Shown here: one piece after another, positions 33,840-42,004 of the stretch
Layout: each line of letters opens with the position of its first letter
Position numbering within the stretch: the stretch's first letter is position 1
Assembly (NCBI RefSeq): GCF_000717055.1
Contig: NZ_JNXI01000020.1
Span: forward strand, 124,001-188,000
From: Streptomyces iakyrus
GTDB lineage: Bacteria > Actinomycetota > Actinomycetes > Streptomycetales > Streptomycetaceae
DNA: 64,000 nucleotides
Direction of reading: 5' to 3'
The notes under the pieces: generated by a model
Database searches by the model: none
The model's input: the letters and a program-made list of their open reading frames with translations, nothing else
Told to the model about the DNA's origin: nothing
Program-made: the position numbers and the translations under genes

Positions 33840-34178
33840 TGGGTGCCCTTCCCGTCTACCGGTGGCGCCTGGCGTCGGACGGGTTAGCCACGCGCCGCCA
33901 GCTGCGCGCCCTCGGGCTGCGGCCCGGTGGACAGGACGTGGCAGCGCAAGTGGAGCGTCCCCGGCGCCGTCGTGACCCGCTGGTCGCCTACCTCTACCGC
34001 ATAGACACGGCGAAGCCGGTTCGGCCGATGACGCCCGCGAAGTGGGCGGCCCTGGCCAAGGCCAACGCCGCCCGCCGTATCTGCCCCGAGTGCCGGCGGG
34101 ATGCCGGATACGTCATCCCGCCGGCACTCGGCATGTGCACCCCCGGGCGCCTATCCCGACGAACAGCGCGCCGCATAA
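33836..34178 (+). pseudogene. RRQRL-type zinc-binding protein, apparent +1 frameshift near the 3' end
   Basis: From GTG 33836 or ATG 33839 the frame shows a RRQL motif (LATRRQLRALGLRPGGQ), RDPLVAYLYRIDTAKP and a Cys pair ICPECRRDAGYVIPPALGMC. After CTPG at about 34148 this frame runs on to 34258 with non-protein-like sequence. The +1 frame gives AYPDEQRAA and stops at 34178, the compact ending expected for these short AICE proteins. One extra base near the CCCCCGGGC run would explain it, either a real mutation or a sequencing error. Confidence 0.55.
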
Positions 34179-34254
34179 GCCCTGTTGGCGGGCCCGGCCA
34201 TACGCCTCCTACAGCCCTGGCCGGGCCCTACTCCCGTGAAGGAGTGCTCACAGC

Positions 34255-35850
34255 ATGACGGAACTCAGCACCGAGCCGGTAGCCGTCGAGGCTCCCGCGC
34301 CCGCACCGCCCCCTCCCTCACCTGCACCAACGGAGCAGGCTCCGGCTCCGGTTGTGGCCGAGGTGGAGCACACACCCGGCGGCTGGCCGGTCGTGCCGCT
34401 CGCTCTGTCCGGGGCGAACAGCACCGTGGGCATGGTCGCCACCGCCGCCCTGGCCGGCGGCCCGATCGCCGCGATGGTGGCCGCGACCGGCGCCGCCGTC
34501 CTCGGCACCGTCGCCGCCACCCGCAGCCGCAAGGCCGACCCGCGCAAGGAAGCCCGGAGGGCAGCGGCCCGTACCGCCGGCCGGTCCGCTGCCCGCAGCG
34601 CGGGTCTGCGCCGCGGCGGTGCGGGAGCGCCCGGCAGCCGCGCTGGGGGCCGATCGTCTGCTGCTCGTGGTGGCCGATCGGGCAGCGGGTCCGGCCAGCA
34701 CCGCCGCGGAGCGGGCACGAGTGCCCGGCACGGCAGCACCGCCACGGCCGGGAAGACCCGCAGCAAGGCCGGTCAGGGCTCGTCCAAGCGCGCGGCCGGC
34801 GCCCTGGGTAAGGCGGCGGGCCGGGTAGGACAGGTCAAGGCTCTGCGGAGCGCGCAGCAGGCCACGGCCGGATCCCGCGCCGGACAGCGTGCACAGACCA
34901 CCGCCGCCCGCCGCGCGGTCGCCGACGCTCGCCGCAACGCCAAGGCCCGCACCACCGGCGGCGGCAAGGACGCCCTGTCCCGCGCCGGGCGAAAGGGTGC
35001 TCTGGCGGGCCGGATGCTCGGGGGCACCGCGCGTAAGGCCCGCGCCGCGCGGGACGCTGCGGTCGCCAAGAGCCGCGCCAAGCGGGACGCCAAGACGGCC
35101 GGCACGGTCGCGGCCAAGCGGGCAGCGGTCCGCAAAGCCCCGGCCCGCCGGGCGGCCCGGGAGGCTTTGCGCCGCTCTGCGGCCCGCTTCCACGGCCGTC
35201 GCCTGCTCGCCGCCCTGCTCGCCCTGCCGGTTGGTCTGCTCGGGCTGGTCACCAGCCCGATCGGTCGGAAGCTCAACCTGCCCTGGCTGATCCACCCCGG
35301 CCGGCGCCTATACCGGCGGCTGGCCGGTGTCTCTGCCGAGCAGCGGGCCGCGCGGGATGAGGCCATCCGCCAGGAGCAGGCCGAGCAGGAAGCCGCCGCC
35401 GACGCGGAGGCGGCAAAGGACGGCGCGGACGGCATCGCGGACAGCGTCGAGCGGCCCGCGTCCACCGTTCCCACCAGCACAAACGACCCGAGTGAAGGAG
35501 CGCACGTGTCCGGTTTCCGGTTCGAAGAGGCCGCTGCCGAAATGGAGCAGGCCGCCAACTCCTACGACCCCGACAACGCCATGGAGATCCTCGCCATGGT
35601 CGAGGGCCTGCCCGCCGCACTCACGAGCGTGGCGAACGTGATGAAGATCCTCGCGGAGCGCTCCGACTCGGAGTTCCCGCTGGAGAAGGCGGTTGCCGAC
35701 GGCTTCAACGACATCTTCGGCGCCCTCATGGCCGCCGTCGCGGTCGCGGAGGACATGGGCCCGCTGTTCCGCGAGGTGCACGAGCAGGACATCGCCCGGC
35801 ACGAGGACCCCCGCAACGGCACCGAGGCCGAGAAGGGCTGGAACGTCTGA
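34255..35850 (+). CDS. Basic Ala/Arg/Gly-rich membrane-associated AICE protein
   Basis: 531 aa. Pro/Ala-rich N-terminus; two TM stretches near residues 45-90 (STVGMVATAALAGGPIAAMVAATGAAVLGTV); ~200 highly basic low-complexity residues; a third hydrophobic segment (LLAALLALPVGLLGLVTSP); and a C-terminal globular domain (FRFEEAAAEMEQAANSYDPDNAMEILAMVEGLPAALTSVANVMKILAER). The basic region could bind DNA. It ends 1 nt before the TraB-type gene, so a role at the transfer pore is likely. No enzyme motif is visible. Confidence 0.68.
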   Translation: MTELSTEPVAVEAPAPAPPPPSPAPTEQAPAPVVAEVEHTPGGWPVVPLALSGANSTVGMVATAALAGGPIAAMVAATGAAVLGTVAATRSRKADPRKEARRAAARTAGRSAARSAGLRRGGAGAPGSRAGGRSSAARGGRSGSGSGQHRRGAGTSARHGSTATAGKTRSKAGQGSSKRAAGALGKAAGRVGQVKALRSAQQATAGSRAGQRAQTTAARRAVADARRNAKARTTGGGKDALSRAGRKGALAGRMLGGTARKARAARDAAVAKSRAKRDAKTAGTVAAKRAAVRKAPARRAAREALRRSAARFHGRRLLAALLALPVGLLGLVTSPIGRKLNLPWLIHPGRRLYRRLAGVSAEQRAARDEAIRQEQAEQEAAADAEAAKDGADGIADSVERPASTVPTSTNDPSEGAHVSGFRFEEAAAEMEQAANSYDPDNAMEILAMVEGLPAALTSVANVMKILAERSDSEFPLEKAVADGFNDIFGALMAAVAVAEDMGPLFREVHEQDIARHEDPRNGTEAEKGWNV

Positions 35851-35851
35851 C

Positions 35852-37966
35852 ATGAGCAGCACCGCCACCGCCAAACAGCAGGGCAGTGGGCCGGTGCTGG
35901 ACTGGGCGGCCGGTCACGGACCCGTGACCGGCGCCCTGTCCGCCACCACCGGAGCCTTCGCCGTCGCCACCACCGGCGCCGCCACCGCCATGCCCCCCGG
36001 TTGGGCCCTGGCCGTCGGCGCCGCCGGCGCCCTCGGACACACCATCGTCGGCCTGCGCGTGCGCAACGCCCGCCGCACCCTGGCCACCCGCGCCGCCTCC
36101 TGGCTCGTGGGCGCCGGATGGACCACATGGGCCATGACCCACGGCCCCCTGACCTGGGCCGCCCTCGGCTCCCTCGCCACGATCGGCGTCGGCATCGGCG
36201 CCGCCGCCCGCTCCACCGCGCTGTTCGAAGAGGCCCGGGAGGAAGAGGCCATCACGGCGGAGCAGCGGCAGATCGCCGCCGAGCTGTCCGCCGACCGGCG
36301 GGCGATCGCTGCGGAGTGGGTGGAGCGCATCCAGCGGGTGTGCTCGATCACCGTGCGCGTGGTCGGAGTCGAACAGTGGGCCACCGGCGCCGGATACTCC
36401 ATCGACGCCGAACTCCCGGCCGGTGGCGCCACCTGGAGCAAGATTGCCGCCGAGTCCGCCCGCCTGTCCGCGGACGCTCGGCTGCCGCACGGCTGCACCG
36501 CCACCGCCTCCCCCGGCATCCACCAGGGACGCGTCATCATCGACGTGACCACAGTCAACGTGCTGGAGCAGGAGCGCACCTACCCCGCCGACTACGGGCC
36601 GCTGTCCGTTCACACCGGCATCCCGTGGGGGTATCGGACCAACGCCGAGCAGATCCTGGCCTACCTGCGCGAGCAGTGCGCGCTGATCGTCGGTCCGACC
36701 GGATCGGGCAAGACGAACATGGTCCACTCGATCCTCGCCGGGTTCGCCCGCGCCGACGACATCCTGACCTGGGTCATCGACCTCAACGCCGGATCGGCCG
36801 GCCTGCCCTGGGTGCTCCCCGCCCTCAACGGCGAGATCAGCACCCCGGACGGCAAGCCAGTCCGGCCCGGCATTGACTGGCTCGCCGGGACGTACGACGA
36901 GGCCATGACCATGCTGGACACCGCCGTGCGCGTGGCCAAGCAGCGCAAGATGGGCTACCAGGACGTCCTGGCCAAGGCCAACACCGATCTGCTGCCCATC
37001 AGCGCCAAGATCCCGCAGATCATGCTGGTCATCGACGAGGGCGCGGAAATCCTGGCCAGCCCGGACCGCCAAGTGCGCAAGCTCGGAGAGAAGATCCTGG
37101 AAGTGATCCGGATCGCCCGCGCCATGGGCATCCGCACCGTCCTCACCGCCCTGGGCGCCACCGGGAGCGTGCTGAGCAACCTCATGATCCGGCGGGAAGC
37201 CAAGGTCAGGGTTGCCCTGACCGGCGGTGAGACCGAGGGCATGGACTTGTCGAAGATGTTCCCCGGCTCCCGCGGACTGCGCGTCGACCAAGCCCCGCAC
37301 AAGGGCGCCGGATTCATGGGCACCCCGGAGTCCCCAGCCGCGCTGTTCAAAGCCTGGCGGATCCTGCCCAACCAGATCCGGGAGATCATCGCCGCCACCT
37401 CAGAGCGGCACCCCACCCTCGACGCGGTGTCCGCCAAGGCCGCCGGGCCCGCCTACACGCGCCGCTGGGATTCAGAGCGCATCGCGTGGATGCGCGACCA
37501 GATCGACGGCGATGCCGGCAGCACCACCGACACGGCGGGAGCGGGGCTGAAGCTGTCTGCCCTGAGCGACCAGGAGCAGGTGCCGCTCTCGCCGGAAAAC
37601 GAGATGCTGCGCAAGTTCCGGGAGCAGATCGACGCACAGTTCGGCACCGCCCCCGAACCGCAGAGTCCCGCAGGGAGTCACGGGACGCCGTCCACTGGCG
37701 GGTTGAACCTGTCGGCGCTGCGGAGCGAGCAGGACAACCCGGCGCAGCAGGCCGCCCTGGCGCTGCTGCTCGCGGCCGGACGGGAGGGCACCGGAGCTTC
37801 CGCGATCGCCCGCGCACTCGCCGACGAACACGGCACGTCCCGTCAGACGGTCGTCGGCTGGCTGCGCGACTGGGTGAAGGACGGCACCGCCGTCCGCCTC
37901 GGAGAGGGCACCAAAGCCCGCTACGTCCACCGCCACCACGCCCCCGACCAGCCCTCCGAGGACTGA
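35852..37966 (+). CDS. TraB/TraSA-type FtsK/SpoIIIE DNA translocase
   Basis: 704 aa from ATG 35852. Hydrophobic helices lie within residues 25-125 (membrane anchor). Walker A GPTGSGKT is at 281-288 and Walker B IMLVIDEGAEI at about 390-400. The C-terminus (ALALLLAAGREGTGASAIARALADEHGTSRQTVVGWLRDWVKDG) is a winged helix equivalent to the FtsK gamma domain, which in TraB reads 8-bp clt repeats. It drives double-stranded DNA transfer between hyphae. A GACAAG repeat cluster begins immediately after its stop. Confidence 0.92.
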   Translation: MSSTATAKQQGSGPVLDWAAGHGPVTGALSATTGAFAVATTGAATAMPPGWALAVGAAGALGHTIVGLRVRNARRTLATRAASWLVGAGWTTWAMTHGPLTWAALGSLATIGVGIGAAARSTALFEEAREEEAITAEQRQIAAELSADRRAIAAEWVERIQRVCSITVRVVGVEQWATGAGYSIDAELPAGGATWSKIAAESARLSADARLPHGCTATASPGIHQGRVIIDVTTVNVLEQERTYPADYGPLSVHTGIPWGYRTNAEQILAYLREQCALIVGPTGSGKTNMVHSILAGFARADDILTWVIDLNAGSAGLPWVLPALNGEISTPDGKPVRPGIDWLAGTYDEAMTMLDTAVRVAKQRKMGYQDVLAKANTDLLPISAKIPQIMLVIDEGAEILASPDRQVRKLGEKILEVIRIARAMGIRTVLTALGATGSVLSNLMIRREAKVRVALTGGETEGMDLSKMFPGSRGLRVDQAPHKGAGFMGTPESPAALFKAWRILPNQIREIIAATSERHPTLDAVSAKAAGPAYTRRWDSERIAWMRDQIDGDAGSTTDTAGAGLKLSALSDQEQVPLSPENEMLRKFREQIDAQFGTAPEPQSPAGSHGTPSTGGLNLSALRSEQDNPAQQAALALLLAAGREGTGASAIARALADEHGTSRQTVVGWLRDWVKDGTAVRLGEGTKARYVHRHHAPDQPSED

Positions 37967-37969
37967 TCA

Positions 37970-38127
37970 CTTGTCGCTTGTCGCCCTCGCCGGAACACAT
38001 GCCGCCGTGCCGTGTCTGAGAGCGCGGAAACAGCTTGTGACCTGCAAGGCGACAAGCGACAAGACAAGACAAGCGACAAGCCAGACGACAAGCACGCGAC
38101 AAGGGAGACGACAAGCAACGCGACAAG
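37970..38127. repeat. GACAAG repeat cluster, candidate clt (TraB recognition sequences)
   Basis: GACAAG starts at 38051, 38058, 38063, 38068, 38075, 38087, 38098, 38110 and 38122, mostly as CGACAAGC; two inverted copies (CTTGTC) are at 37970 and 37977. Spacing is 5-7 bp in the first half and 11-12 bp, about one helical turn, in the second. The cluster fills the gap between the translocase gene and the next small membrane gene. In Streptomyces plasmids the clt locus recognised by TraB is such a run of short direct repeats. Confidence 0.7.
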
Positions 38128-38199
38128 CACGCGCCCACCCGCACGGGCCCGCACCACCGGATGGTGCGGGCCCGCGGCTCATCCAAGAGGAGTCCCGCA

Positions 38200-38508
38200 A
38201 TGGCCCACCGGACCCCGCCGGGGAACATCGCCCCGCACATACCCGCCGACGACTGGCAGCGCGCACAGGCCACCGGACAGCCCATCGTCATCGTCGTTCA
38301 CGACGCCCCGCCGAACGGCATTCCGTGGCGCCGCATCCTGATCCCCTTCGCCATCGCCGGGGCGACCGTCGCCGGTGGCTGGGGACTGGTCGCCGCCCTG
38401 TGCTTCCTGCTCGACGCAGCCGCCCACACCGCCACCGTCATCGCCGGAGTCGCCGGACCCGTCGGCATCGGCGGCATCACCCTGCGCCTGACCCGCGGCA
38501 AGCACTGA
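38200..38508 (+). CDS. Small AICE membrane protein (Spd-like)
   Basis: 102 aa from ATG 38200, with AAGAGGAG upstream. A short soluble start is followed by two TM helices (ILIPFAIAGATVAGGWGLVAALCFLL and TATVIAGVAGPVGIGGITL). Small two-helix proteins next to traB are usual in Streptomyces conjugation loci and are assigned to intramycelial spread by position. Confidence 0.68.
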   Translation: MAHRTPPGNIAPHIPADDWQRAQATGQPIVIVVHDAPPNGIPWRRILIPFAIAGATVAGGWGLVAALCFLLDAAAHTATVIAGVAGPVGIGGITLRLTRGKH

Positions 38509-38520
38509 CAAGGAGACCAA

Positions 38521-38811
38521 ATGCGACTGCGCATCCAGCGCGCCACGTGGCCGCGCAACGCGCTGATCCTGACCGACACGCCCCGCCCAGACTGCCCCGA
38601 GTGCGACGGCGTGGGCGGCACCGAGCACCACTACGGCGACCACGACACCGGCGAGTACGCGGGCACCAACTGGGAGCCCTGCCCCTGCTGGAACGAGGAC
38701 CGCCGCTGGTTCCTGCTGCCCATCCCCCGCCGCCCCCGCTGGCTGTACCGGCACCGGCAGGACCCCGACCCGTGGGCGCCCAACGGATACAGCGACGAAC
38801 CGCCCTTCTAG
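38521..38811 (+). CDS. AICE hypothetical protein with DnaJ-like Cys pairs
   Basis: 96 aa; AAGGAGA lies 5 nt before the ATG. CPECDGVGG (CxxCxGxG) and CPCW form one zinc-binding pair set, like half of a DnaJ zinc finger, then a basic tail rich in Trp and Arg. The function is unknown. It belongs to the operon running into the PrimPol gene. Confidence 0.65.
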   Translation: MRLRIQRATWPRNALILTDTPRPDCPECDGVGGTEHHYGDHDTGEYAGTNWEPCPCWNEDRRWFLLPIPRRPRWLYRHRQDPDPWAPNGYSDEPPF

Positions 38812-38819
38812 CTACGCCA

Positions 38820-38864
38820 AGGACGGCCCCCGCATCTCGCCAAAGAACCGGGGCCGCCCTTGCC
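38820..38864 (+). terminator. Imperfect hairpin before the PrimPol gene
   Basis: AAGGACGGCCCC (near 38820) can pair imperfectly with GGGGCCGCCCTT (near 38850-38861). It could attenuate transcription into the replication genes. Confidence 0.45.
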
Positions 38865-38901
38865 CACCTGCCATCCAACTGACCTGTGGAGGTCTCCCAG
38901 C

Positions 38902-39789
38902 ATGACGCAACCGACCCTGATCCGGCGAGGGCGCGGCGATACGAGCGCACTGCCCGAAGCCCTGCGGACCGCGCTGCCACTGGCCGCTACCGGTGTGCCG
39001 GTGCTACCCCTGCGCGCGGGGAAGATGCCGTTCGGCAACTGCCCCGACTGCAGGGATGGCGGCTGTGGGGACCGACCCAACATGAAGGCGGCGGGTCCCT
39101 GCCAGTGCCCGGTTCCATGTCACGGCTGGGCCGCCGCCACCACCGATCCGGCCGTGCTCACCTCCCCGGCCTGGATGGCTGCATGGCGACGGGCCGCTTG
39201 CGTCGCCTACCATCCCGGCGGCGCCGAACTGACCGTGGTGGACCTGGACGACGCGGAAGCCGTCGCATGGGCCCGCACCGCCCTGCCTGTCACCCGGACC
39301 GTGGAGACGACGCGTGGTGAGCACTGGATCTACCGGGGCGCGATGTCGTCGCACAACGCGGTGCGGCCCGGCGTCGACATCAAGTCGACCATGTCCTACG
39401 CCCGCTACCTCGGCCCTGGCACCGGGACCATGACCGCCCTGCCGGACACCGTCCGCGTGCTCGCCGTGAAGGAGGCCTCCCCGGCCGTGCCGGCGCCGCA
39501 CGGCCTCACCGTCCCCGCACCGACCGGGGAAGTGGCGTGCCCCCATCGCACGCCCGCCTACCTGGAGCGCGGAATCGCCATGGCGGTCCAGCGCATCACC
39601 GAGGCCCGCAGCGCGGTCCACGCCACCGTCTACCGCACCTTCCTCGCCGTGCTCTCGACGCATGGCCGGTGCGGCTGCCTCACCGACGCGCACGTGGCGC
39701 GGCTGTTCGCCGCCGCGCAGGGCAAGGGCGAGACCCTCCGGCACTGCACGGACGCGTGGACCAACGCCCGCACCAGGTTGGGACTGTGA
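38902..39789 (+). CDS. Bifunctional DNA primase/polymerase (PrimPol)
   Basis: 295 aa from ATG 38902, with GGAGGT 8 nt upstream. It opens like other PrimPols (ALPLAATGVPVLPLRAGKMP), with a Cys-rich insert (CPDCRDGGCG, CQCPVPCHGW) and the ATTDPAVL segment. Metal-binding acidic residues are in TVVDLDD, and the catalytic-region histidine in GEHWIYRG. In AICEs of the RepPP type a PrimPol and helicase start replication; here the ATPase is a separate downstream gene. Its first bases include a TGACGCA, the unit of the array at 41456. Confidence 0.82.
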   Translation: MTQPTLIRRGRGDTSALPEALRTALPLAATGVPVLPLRAGKMPFGNCPDCRDGGCGDRPNMKAAGPCQCPVPCHGWAAATTDPAVLTSPAWMAAWRRAACVAYHPGGAELTVVDLDDAEAVAWARTALPVTRTVETTRGEHWIYRGAMSSHNAVRPGVDIKSTMSYARYLGPGTGTMTALPDTVRVLAVKEASPAVPAPHGLTVPAPTGEVACPHRTPAYLERGIAMAVQRITEARSAVHATVYRTFLAVLSTHGRCGCLTDAHVARLFAAAQGKGETLRHCTDAWTNARTRLGL

Positions 39790-39791
39790 GC

Positions 39792-41267
39792 ATGTCCGAC
39801 GACGACAAGACCCCGGCCCGCGAGGTCATCACCGACTACGCACAGGCCCACTTCCGGTACTTCCGCACCGCCGACGGCACCGTCTACGCGCAGAAGAACG
39901 GCCACCCCGTGGCCCGCCCGATCCGCTCGCAGGGCACGACGGGCAGCCACCGCCAGGAACTCATGGTCGGTCTCTACCGCGACGGACTGGGCGTGTTCAA
40001 CGGAACCGCCCTCAAGGAGGCACTGGACTTGATCGAGGCCCTGGCGCTGACCGAAGACGTGCAGCCCGTCCACATCCGCGTGGCGCCCGGGTTCGACGGG
40101 GCGACGTGGCTGGACCTGGGCCGCACCGACGGCCAGTCCGTCCGTATCCACCCCACCGGCTGGGACATTGCCATCCCCGACCCGCGGGAAGTGTGCTGGC
40201 GCCGGACACAGCTCACGGGCGAACTGCCCCTGCCGGTCAAGGACACCGACGGCAAGGGCATCGATCTCCTTCTCCGGCTATGCAACTTCGCCGGCGCCGA
40301 GACCGAGTGCCTGGCCATCGCCTGGCTGATCGGCTGTCTCGGGCCGTCCGTGCCCGTCCCGGCACCGTTCCTGACCGGTCCGCAGGGCGCCGGCAAGTCC
40401 ACGGGCGGGCGGATGCTCGTGCGGATCATCGAGGGCATGAGCGGCGACCTGCGCCGCGCCCCGAAGGACGAGGAGAACCTGATCGCGGCCGTGGCCGCCG
40501 GATGGGTCACCGCCCTGGACAACCTCTCCCACATGACCCCGGACCTGTCGGACGCGATGTGCTGCATCGTCACCGGCGCCGAGAACGTCAAACGCGCTCT
40601 CTACACCGACGGAGACGTGGTCCGCGCCCGCTACCGCCGCCCCATGCTCCTGACCGGCATCGACGTCGGCGTTATCCGGCCCGACCTCGCCGAACGCCTC
40701 CTGCCCCTGCGCTTGGAGCGCCCGCGCGTCCGGCGCACGGAGGCGGAGCTGTGGGCGGAGTACGCCGAGGCTCTGCCGGTCATTCTCGGTTCCCTGCTCG
40801 ACCTCACGGTCAAGGTCCGCGCGGCTGAGGCGGAGACCCCGACCGATCTGCGGATGGCGGACTTCGCGCATCTGTGCGCGCAGCTCGACGCCGCGACCGG
40901 CCTGGGCGCCCTCGCTGCCTACCGGCGCAGCCTCGACGACCTCAACGACGACGTGATCGAGGGCGACTTGCTCGCGCAGACCGTCCTCAAGCACGCCGAG
41001 ACCATCGAGCCGGGCGGCGCGCAGCGGATGACCTCCACGGAGTGGCTGCACTGCCTAAGCCGCCTCTACAGCGGCGACGACATGCGTCCGCTGCCCAAGG
41101 GGTGGCCGACCACCGGCAAGGTCCTCTCCGACCGGCTCAAGCGCCTCCAGCCCACGGTTGCCGCCCGGGGTGTCCTGATCGAATCGGGCCGCACCAGCGA
41201 GGGCCGCTACCTCGAAATGACCCACCTGCAGGCGCCGCCGCCCCACGAGGAGAAGCGGATGTTCTGA
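39792..41267 (+). CDS. P-loop ATPase of the replication module (primase-associated helicase-like)
   Basis: 491 aa from ATG 39792, 2 nt after the PrimPol stop. Walker A GPQGAGKS is at 196-203, an acidic Walker-B-like VTALDNLSHM follows, and later comes an arginine-rich LRLERPRVRRTEAELW segment, as in plasmid/phage helicase ends of primase-helicase proteins. Its coupling to the PrimPol suggests the two act together as initiator. It is shorter than fused RepPP proteins, so this element has a split arrangement. Confidence 0.75.
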   Translation: MSDDDKTPAREVITDYAQAHFRYFRTADGTVYAQKNGHPVARPIRSQGTTGSHRQELMVGLYRDGLGVFNGTALKEALDLIEALALTEDVQPVHIRVAPGFDGATWLDLGRTDGQSVRIHPTGWDIAIPDPREVCWRRTQLTGELPLPVKDTDGKGIDLLLRLCNFAGAETECLAIAWLIGCLGPSVPVPAPFLTGPQGAGKSTGGRMLVRIIEGMSGDLRRAPKDEENLIAAVAAGWVTALDNLSHMTPDLSDAMCCIVTGAENVKRALYTDGDVVRARYRRPMLLTGIDVGVIRPDLAERLLPLRLERPRVRRTEAELWAEYAEALPVILGSLLDLTVKVRAAEAETPTDLRMADFAHLCAQLDAATGLGALAAYRRSLDDLNDDVIEGDLLAQTVLKHAETIEPGGAQRMTSTEWLHCLSRLYSGDDMRPLPKGWPTTGKVLSDRLKRLQPTVAARGVLIESGRTSEGRYLEMTHLQAPPPHEEKRMF

Positions 41268-41295
41268 CCCCGCGCCCGCGTACCGTCCCCGGACA

Positions 41296-41345
41296 AGCAA
41301 GAAGAGCACCACCGGCCAGGCGTGCTCTTCTTGCTGTTCGGCGGC
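41296..41345 (+). terminator. Strong hairpin after the replication genes
   Basis: AGCAAGAAGAGCAC (41296-41309) pairs perfectly over 14 bp with GTGCTCTTCTTGCT (41332-41345), loop 22 nt, 29 nt after the ATPase stop. Confidence 0.78.
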
Positions 41346-41455
41346 GACAGCCGCCCTGCAAGGGACGCGCCGCGTAGCGGCTCGCTCTTCATGCTTGAAG
41401 CGGCACCGCACCGCAACAGACACCACCCCCTCTTTTGTCCCAAGGGGAGGAACCC

Positions 41456-41661
41456 TGCGTCATCTGCGTCATGCACGCAGAGAAACGGCCCCTGACCTGC
41501 GGCTAGGGGCATGACGCAGACGGCGGTGCCTGCGTCATCCTGCGTCATCTGCGTCACCCGATGACGCAGCCCATGACGCCTTGATGACGCACCCTCACAC
41601 CACTGCGTCACCCAAAGCCGCAGGTCAGCACCGCGGATGACGCTGATGACGCAATGACGCA
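41456..41661. repeat. TGACGCA iteron-like array, candidate replication origin
   Basis: Five TGACGCA copies (41512, 41562, 41585, 41647, 41655) and six inverted TGCGTCA copies (41456, 41465, 41531, 41541, 41550, 41604), plus near copies TGACGCC (41574) and TGACGCT (41638), occur within 206 bp between the replication genes and xis. Many neighbours are 8-10 bp apart. This is the structure expected of initiator-binding iterons; binding by the excisionase or a regulator is the alternative. Confidence 0.7.
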
Positions 41662-41736
41662 GAAATCCGCACTTCGGACAGACACGAGACCTGAGAGCGC
41701 CCAAGACCCCTCCGTCCCGTCTAGGAGGCATCCCGG

Positions 41737-41940
41737 ATGACCACGGCGACCGCCGCCCCCGTCGACCGACTCCTGTACAAGCCCGAGGAAGCTGCCGAAG
41801 CGCTCGCCATCGGCCGATCCACCATCTACGAGCTGATGGCCGAAGGCGCCCTGAAGTACATCAAGCTGGGCCGCACGCGCCGGATCCGGCGAACGGACCT
41901 CGAAGCCTACGTGGCGAGCCTCGCCCCCCTGCCCAACTGA
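41737..41940 (+). CDS. xis: Excisionase-type helix-turn-helix protein
   Basis: 67 aa. MerR-like excisionase fold: LLYKPEEAAEALAIGRSTIYELMAEGALKYIKLGRTRRIRRTDLEAYVASL. It is next to int and AICE-typical. It bends DNA at att for excision. The region upstream contains the TGACGCA array and an AGGAGG site 12 nt before the ATG. Confidence 0.88.
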   Translation: MTTATAAPVDRLLYKPEEAAEALAIGRSTIYELMAEGALKYIKLGRTRRIRRTDLEAYVASLAPLPN

Positions 41941-41955
41941 ACCAGCGCACGCCCC

Positions 41956-41988
41956 GAGGCGCCCCGAGCACTCCGCTCGGGGCGCCTC
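41956..41988 (+). terminator. 13-bp hairpin between xis and int
   Basis: GAGGCGCCCCGAG (41956-41968) pairs perfectly with CTCGGGGCGCCTC (41976-41988), loop 7 nt. It ends 8 nt before the int ribosome site, so it may terminate xis transcripts or mask int translation. Confidence 0.75.
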
Positions 41989-42004
41989 CCTCATGGAGGA
42001 GCAC

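Noticed and set aside
37970..38127. GACAAG cluster as a CRISPR array
   Set aside because: Units are 6-8 bp with 5-12 bp spacing, no uniform spacers and no cas genes.
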